This document shows, in pieces, positions 50,266-59,200 of a DNA stretch of 64,000 bases. The stretch covers positions 310,001 to 374,000 of the forward strand of contig JAWNZC010000002.1 in NCBI GenBank assembly GCA_035771165.1, read 5' to 3'. The translations under genes were made by a program, and so were the position numbers. The DNA comes from Paragorgia papillata (taxonomy: Eukaryota; Cnidaria; Anthozoa; Scleralcyonacea; Coralliidae). A model generated the notes under the pieces. The model saw only the letters and a program-made list of their open reading frames with translations. It made no database searches and was not told the DNA's origin. Every line of letters begins with the position of its first letter. Positions within the stretch are counted from its first letter, which is position 1.

Positions 50266-53200
50266 ATGGCAAACTTAAGTACGGTATATCGGTATCGCTA
50301 TGGAGTAGTTGTCTGGGCGGTATTAGAATGCCTACTGTTCACTGCCATCATTTATGGCTGGGCCTCTTTGGTGTTCATTCTTAAGGAAGATTCATTCTTT
50401 GCGGATTTATGTTCAGCCTCCGGTGATCCTGTTCCCGCAAACAGTACGGCAGTGAATGAACAATGTGCGGCCCAGGACGATCTCTTGAATTTAGCTTTTA
50501 CAATCGGCGTGTTTCACTTTCACATCGTTCGGTGTAGTTGCAGGGGCACTTTTAGACGCCTTTGGACCAAGGATAACGAGACTGACCGCTTGGTAAGTAA
50601 AATGCTACGTAGATTGGTGGCCGCGTGCGGTCTTTATAGTTCTTTCGCTAACAGAAACTACGTTATATAGTGGCTTTTTCTAGAGTGTTGATAGATGCAC
50701 CACCAAGGTATTAAATTTTAATTAATAATTTTGCGCGAGACAAAAATTATATTTGTGTGTAATGGAAAGGAATAATATTCTTTAAAGAGTAAGTCATTAG
50801 TGCATTTTCTTACTGACATTTTCTTACGGTGCATTTTCTTATTTAGTCCAAGCTTTGACGTGTGTGATATTCACCATATAATTTTAATCATGTGAACTTG
50901 AAATTGTCCACGAAGTTTTTTGCGTCCTAGTGACACTGTCTTTTTTAACTCCCTCCTGTCTGAATTGCATGGTCTTTGGTATTTTATTCTGGCTATAAAG
51001 CCAGACGATTTTATTCATGCACCTCTGGGGAAGCCCTCGGACAGGAATGACCCTGAAGACCTCATCAAGAGGTTGAAAAAAATACTGAAATAAAAGTAGC
51101 GTGCTGCGTAGGCAGTGTAGAAACAACAATCGAAATATAGTAAGGTTAGATATACTGCCGAAACAGAGAACGTAGGAATCTAACGTTTCGAGCGAAGGCC
51201 CTTCGTCAGAGAGAAGTCCTTCTCTAGGACTTCTCTCTGACGAAGGGCCTTTGCTCGAAACGTTAGATTCCTACGTTCTCTGTTTCGGCAGTATATCTAA
51301 CCTTCACTATGTTTCGATTGAAAAAAATACTGCTCGATTCATTGGAAGCAGATGAACAAATATCTGACTGGGAATAACAGAAGTTTAGTATATGACATTT
51401 AAAAATCAATCCCCGCACGAGGTCTTATTTTAAACGTCTCTTTTAACATGTAAAAAGGTACAGTTGATTAGGTGTTGTGTTTCCACTTGGAAAGTCCAAC
51501 AGTAAAGCGCCGCACAGACGACCAAGTTTTCCTTGACAAGTTTTATTTGTTCGTGTGTACGACACAAATTGACAAGTTTTTCCTTGACTAGGAGCCTTGT
51601 TCAAAAGCTGGTCACGCCAGCTGTTGAACAAGAAAATTTGTTCGTGTGTATAGTATAGTCGTCAAGGAAAACTTGACAAGATCATCTCCGAAGCTTATTA
51701 CGCGACCATTGCCGTCAAGGTAAAACTTGTCCAACCGTACACACGAGCAATTATAACTTGTCAAGGAAAATTGTTGGGGAAAAACGTGCTGATCGTACAC
51801 ACGAGCAAGGAAAGCTACCAAAGCAAGGAAAGCTACCAAGGAACTTGTCAAGAAAAACTTGGTCGTCTGTGCGGGGAGTCGTATTAATTAAAGAAGTTCG
51901 AAAATTTAAACTTGTGAACAAATAATATATATATATATATATATATAATCTGAGTTAACTATATATAAAGACTGCACTTCATAAGTTGTCGCGTGTATAT
52001 CAATGAGTGCCTGGTTTCTATACTGTTATAACTCAGTCGGCGACTGTCACGGATCATATCTTATCCAGCAGTACATCATATCTTATCCAGCAGTAATACA
52101 GCGTATATTACAGTAATACATCATATCTAATCTTACAGCGATAATCGTGAAATAAAGATAAGAGCACAACTCAAAATTCTTAATATTGCCATAATAAAAG
52201 ACAAAACAAGTCAAGATCTATAAAAAACATGTTTGCGAACGTTTCCGGCGTTACATCTCGCAACGGTTTCAATACAAGTAGATATGTATATCATCGGGGC
52301 CAGTCAAGGGTTAATAAGAATTTGAATAAATTCCAAAAATTCCAACGTGCATTATTATATCGTAATAATTTGGCGATCGATTTTCCGGGCGGAAAGCGTA
52401 ATCGTAAAAACGTTTCGTTGCATCTCGCAACATCATCCTCTGCTCCGCTTTCCATTAACACTTTGAGGCCTGGCGTTAGCCAGAATAAACATTGAAGACT
52501 TCATCGTCAGGCTTCACAGTTGGCAACTTATTAATTTTACTCTGGCAAACGCCAGACGATTTTAATCGTCAAGGGGAGATCTCCCGGAAACCTGGCCAAT
52601 AGATAGTTAAATAAAGACGTTGAAGACAAAATCGCTAAATAAATCGCAGGCTGTTAGCGATATCATAAATGAGTGCCCTGTTGAGTGTCGTTTTGGCCAG
52701 TTTAAATGTTCACAAAGATCGTTGACCTATGATAATAGATAGTCAGACAAAGAATAATTTATTAACCCCCACGTATCACCAAGGAGTTCGTAAAATACTA
52801 GAAACATGAACGGCATGACTATATAACATGTATAAATATCATGCATAAATGTTTAAACAATGACGTTGACTCTGATTTTAATTTCAAACACACACGCAGC
52901 TGATATGCACAGTTACAACACCCGAAACAAACATAAATTACACTTACAACGAGTCAACAGGAACTGGGGGAAACAGTCATTCACCTACCACGGTGCTCAA
53001 GACTGGAACACTTTACCGGAAGAACTTCGGAACATTGAACTTTTTTCATTATTTAAACTTAAACTTAAGAAACATTTAAAACTTATTTTTTAGTTTTGTG
53101 TAATTTTTCATTTATATTGTTCTTCCGTATCTGTTATACCGTACCGTTTCTACTATATGACTATATCTGTTATATATAAATATGCACGTATGTATATGTT

Positions 53201-56200
53201 TTACCTATGCAGGGCTCCACTGAAAATCACTTTTGTCGTGAGTGGACTTCCTGAATAAATATTCAGTTTACCAACTAACATGTAATATATATATATATAT
53301 ATATTATTAGCATTTTAGCTGGGCCTGATTGAAACAGTCATTGGGTATAAGATCTGATACTACTCAAATTACGGTGAGCGAGACAAAGACGGTGTTTTCA
53401 TCGCTTCCGAAGCGACAGTTTCGTTAACCGCAGATCAATTTCAAAGCAATCACGAGGTGTATTCTTATGTACCACGTGATAGCTTGTTTACAAGTTAACA
53501 ATTGGATGTTTATCACGTGGTACATGAGAATACACCTCGTGATTGCTTTAATATTGATCCGTGGTTAATAAAACTGACACTTCGGAAGCGATAAAAAAAT
53601 AATCCATGTCTGGCTCTACTGATTTGTGTAGTATGTATGTTCGGCGTCGGACCGTCGGTATAAAACGTAGTCATAAAAAAGCCTAAAGCAAGTGTATATA
53701 AACTTACGATTTGAAAGCGCCAGTTTTGTTATGTATGTGCAAATCATGTATTGTTATGTAAATTTTAAAAGCTTATGTTTTATATGACTCTTAAGGCCTG
53801 GCCAAACGCTTTCAACATTTCATTCAACATCGTTCAACATTGTTGAATTCAACGTGTTGAAAGCGTTTGGCCACCCCTGTTGAACGATGTTGAACGTTGT
53901 TGAATGGTTGTTGAATGATGTTGAACGCAATTTGAACATGTTCAAATTTTCGTTCAACACGCTTTCAACATTTCTATTGTTCTCAAAGTGTTGAAAGGTG
54001 TTGAACGCATTTGGCCACATTTCATTCAACTTTGTTGAACAGAGACATGCGCCATGCGGGATATTGTCGATTCCAGCTTTTGTGGTAACCCGCGTTCAAT
54101 TAGGTGTCATTCATGAATGTTGAACGATGTTGAATTCATTTGGCCACTCGTGCTTTCAACATTATTCAACATCGTTCAACAATGTTGAATGCGATGTTGA
54201 AAGTGTTTGGCCAGGCCTTTACATGCATGATGCATGCATGCATGAAACCATAGTCCCTAGAAATAAATTGTCTGGAAACGCGGCCACAGTCTTTGTTCTA
54301 GGTTTTTGTTCACATTTGTGCACCTTATTTCACCTTAACGCTTGCTGAACACATTGTACTTTTGGTATAATGAAGCAATCAACCAATAGCATCGTTGCTT
54401 TATAAATATTAATGAACGTAAAACAAAAGATTGTGCACCTTATTTGCCACCCTGGCCTCAACCTAAATTGAAACTCATTGTTAACCGCTTTGATGTTCGC
54501 CGCGTCTCCAGATGTTTCGAGCACCTTCGTCAGAGAGAAGAAAATAAACCATTGAATATACTATTGTAGATGCATGCATGAGATGAGAAAATTCTGTTAT
54601 TCATATACGCGGTAATACCGGAATACTAATAAGAAGTATATAGTTCCTTCCATTGTATAGCGGTTCCATCTGTAAGACTGTATACAGTCTTACAGATGGA
54701 ACCGCTATACAATGGAAGGAACTGCTATAAAAGTCGAAGGAACATGTACGTAGATGTAGTTTTGATGACAGATTGAGTAACTAAACTGAGGGGCATGTTT
54801 ATATGGAGCCGAGTTACCCGGCTAGGCGTTGAGACGAGTTACTTGGCAAAGCCGCCCACGTATTATATTGGTTTCGCATTCCATCGATTGTCTTCGCTGT
54901 TGTGACGAATTCAACTCGGCTATAGCCGAGTTACCCGGCAAGAGAGTGTTTAATGTTTATATGGGAATATTTTCATCCCGGCACGCCGAGATCTCGGCTG
55001 TTTTGCTGGGATCTCGGCTAGGCGAGTTACCCGCCTGTCTCATATAAACACTCTGCCGGGATAGCTTTGAATTTCTATACATGGCGGGTAACTCTGTTTG
55101 CCGAGTAACTCGGCTTAACAAGTGCACAGCGTGAAGATATTATGTGTTGAAGCAATTAAACCGATTACAATCACGTGCGCCATTGACGTTAAGTACTTCG
55201 TCGAGTATGTAGAGTGATGTCTTAATTGATCATAAGTACCGCTTTCCGACTGCTCCAGAGAGGTTTTCATCAGTTGATATTCACAGGGGCGCCGGAAGCT
55301 ACGTAAGGCGGCGGGGGCAGCCATATTATAAAAAGGGCACTTTTTCTCAGCATTAATTTTTGCACGTGGGAAATAATGTTCGCCAATTTTCCTCTATAGC
55401 ATAAAATAACCAAAAAGCATAACGGTATAATATAATGAATGACAATGTACTGAGAAAGAAAATTGAACGACTGAGTTGTACTTATTGATGCTACATTCCT
55501 ACTTACATTTAAGAAAACATGGCGACTTTAATGAATCAGAAAACACCAGCTTGAGCTGTGTCTTGTGCCCAGGGCCTTTTTGAAATTGGTAAGGTGGGAA
55601 AAGGTTCTGGCATTGGCTGTTGGATTCGGCATTTTCATTGGTTGCTTGCTTTTCTTAAACATTCCTCGTGAAACATATTTATGCATAGTTTTGTGCCAGT
55701 TATGATAAAAAAGCTTCACTGGGACCGCCAACGGGACTGAATAGGACTGCCATTACAATGAACTTCTCCCACGGGGCTGCATTACTCAAGATGATTTTGC
55801 ATACTAAACTAAATTGCTAATTTATTACACCCTGTATTTCTGGGTGCTGTGACTAGCCGATGCCAGGGCTTTTTCCCACCCTCTAAATCTCAAAAACGCA
55901 CTGAGAACGAGGTTGGACACAGCTAACCTAGGGCAAAATTAGTTTGCTGCTTCTGCATGGTCTGCAGTAATAAGTTAGCTTGTGAGACATTTGAGGTATT
56001 AATACAAAAGTAATTTAATACGATAATAGAAATGGCAATTCCTGTAGAAAACATTCCTCTTATGTGAAAGGGCAATTGGTTGTCCCCGTGCTGCGAGGGC
56101 AAGGGGGGGGGGGGGCAGCTGCCCCTGGATATTCACTGGCAGACTGCTGTTCAATTTCTTCCAATTTGCCAAAAATTATCGCCATTGATTATTTTTTCGG

Positions 56201-59200
56201 GTTGCTAAAACTTACTACGCCATTGCCGGAAATATGTTGGCATGTTGCTAGCAATGTTGTTTAACTTTCTTAAAAACACTTTGCTGTTCTTTTTTTGTTC
56301 TTTTTTCTGAAGCGCCACTTTTTCTCTCACTGGACTAATCTTCGGATTTATGAACAAAGGTAAGCCATGTGCTCCATTTCCAGCCGTCTCCCGGGTCCCG
56401 GTATACTCACCTCCCCCGAGAGAAAAGATGTAACACTTGGCGATGATAATACATGATCAACACGCGAAAACGAGGCCCGCCAAATGTGACGTCACATATT
56501 CTAGATTTCCCGCTCAAAAGTTGAAAGTTTTTGTTAGCAAATCATAATGCGTAACTGTAAGTTCTACTCAATTGTAATTTCTTTGTTTTATGTTTCTAGA
56601 CAGACCTATGTTAATATTTCCTGGTGTCATTGGACTTGCAGTATCAGGAATGTTACTCTTCGTCCCATCAGTTCAGGCTAGTATCAATCAGAAAATTGTA
56701 ACCATATCTTATCAAATTCATTAATAATTCATGAAGAAAATTCAAAAGAAATGAATATTTAATCAATATCTGTAAATCGCATACAGATTCGTCCTGATTT
56801 ACATAAACTTTTCCCTCAATTTACTTATAGCTAAAATCACTCCAACTTGAAAAATAGTTTGAAAACATGGCTATTTAGATGCGTCCATTTGATAAGTACG
56901 ATAAAGCATTCGCAGCCGATCTGTATCAGATTTACTATACGGCTCGCTTGCAGCTCGTCTTGTAAATCAGATACAGATCGCTGCTCATGCTTTATCTATT
57001 ACTTCTCGTTCCGTATATCAATTAACAGACTAATTTACTGATATATCTAATCTCATGTGGTCTAGAATATTTTTCAATCCATCGATCCTTCCCTTTCTAT
57101 AAGAGGTTGTTTACAATGAGCTAGCCGGGCTAGCTCGGGCTCACCTTTAACCGGGCTCACGCGATTGATTAGGATCGTACTGCATGTGGTTTTGAAACTT
57201 GCATAAACTAAATTTACAAAGAAGAATTGGTTTAGTTTAGATGTAAACAAATCTAAACGCTAATTCAAATCTCCTGCGTGTTGCAGTCGAGGAAATAATT
57301 TCGCCTCTCACCAATAGTTAAGCCCGGTTAGACGGGGTTAGTATTTGGATGGGTGACCGTCTGGGAATAGCCCCGTTCTCGGGGTGGGGACTCATGTGAG
57401 TAGAGTTTAGTTGGTCTTTCCTGTGCTTCGAGGGATTTTCGCCGGGTTCTCCGGTTTTCCTCCCTCCGTAAAATCAACACCTATAGGTCTTAGCTGTAAA
57501 TGGAGGACCCCACCAGGTCTGCTGAAAAACTGCGCAGAGGTTTCCGTGAGGTTTCTGAGGCTGAGGAAGAAACCGCTGTCACGGAAACTTCTGCGGAGGA
57601 GAGAGGGGCTAGCCCGTCTCATGTAACTGACCCCCCGATAAGACTAGAGGTTTTAGTGTGGCCACAACAAGTCTTTCAAGTGTATAGCTACTGCTACACG
57701 ATGCGATTTTTCTTGCAACTTGCAACAAATAGCCTGAATGTTGTAGGTTGCAAAAAAAAATCGCATGTGTAACACCCCGTAGCAATTTGCGATTTTGTTA
57801 TATTTGCCGTGTTGCAAGGTGCAAGAAAAGTTGGATGGGTTCTACTTTTTGCTGCAACTTGCAACAAAGTTCGCAAGTTGCTGAACGTGTAACACCCTTC
57901 CTGCAAATTGCGAGTTCTTTTTTTTTATGGGTAAATTTGTTGCAAGTTGCAAGAAAAATCCGCATCGTGTAACAGCACCTTTATAACTGTCAAAAGTAAC
58001 ATTATATTTTATTGATTTCCTGAACTGTATATGTAAAAAAAACTGTAAAGAAACGCAGAGTACCGACGACTTTTTGTATTAGTAATAGATAACGAGGAAG
58101 CGCACATCCCGACGTTCGAGGGATTTATCTGACTTAATTTATTATCGAGGAGGTTTTCCAACAAAGTTTTGTCTATTTTTTCCACCTTGGACAAAGATTT
58201 TCCTTGTTTTTTTCTTCATTTCGTATCTAATTATTATTCAAGGTCTTTATGCGATATAAAGACCTCGGAAGAACAAAGAAAACCGACTCCATAATAAATT
58301 AAAGAAGTATATAAGCACAATCATATATGCACCCAATGCCAAATATATATATAAAGTGCAAGATTTCACTTTTCATCAACATTTTTTCATCACCGACAAC
58401 ACTTGGCTTATTGCTTGTTTGGTTACTATTATTTTTTTAGATTTCGATCATGTTTACAAGATGGAATTCATTGATAACCAGTCTTTTAAACGGTGCACTC
58501 GATTCTTCTTCCATCGTCATGTTATTTTTTAAGGTATAAAGGTATATACTGTTATTTAATGCATTGTATTGTAATTTTAAACAATTATTGTTATTTGAGG
58601 CTGAGCATGATTTTGAGAAAAATTCAGAATTCAATGTTATCTGCAGAAGTCGAAGGCTGGGGCCCAGGTTTGAATAATTCTTGATATCATGCGTAAGCCC
58701 AATCCAATAATTGTTTTATTATACATTCAAAACATGCAGTTGTACTAACATACAAGAAGTCTTCCTCAATATAGAGTAAACCTTCCTCACTAGTAAACCT
58801 TCCTCACTAGTAAACCTTCCTCACTAGTAAACCTTCTTCACTAGTAAACCTTCTTCACTATAGTAAACCTTCTTCACTAGTAAACCTTCCTCACTAGTAA
58901 ACCTTCCTCACTAGTAAACCTTCTTCACTAGTAAACCTTCCTCACTAGTAAACCTTCCTCACTAGTAAACCTTCCTCACTAGTAAACCTTCCTCACTAGT
59001 AAACCTTCCTCACTAGTAAATCTTCCTCACTAGTAAACCTTCCTCACTAGTAAACCTTCCTCACTAGTAAACCTTCCTCACTAGTAAACCTTCCTCACTA
59101 GTAAACCTAATTCCTCACTAGTAAACCTTCCTCACTAGTAAACCTTCCTCACTAGTAAACCTAATTCCTCACTAGTAAACCTAATTCCTCACTAGTAAAC

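Noticed and set aside
57305..57380. Functional 5S rRNA gene
   Set aside because: Only part of the 5S sequence is present, with deletions, and it is joined to a SINE tail.
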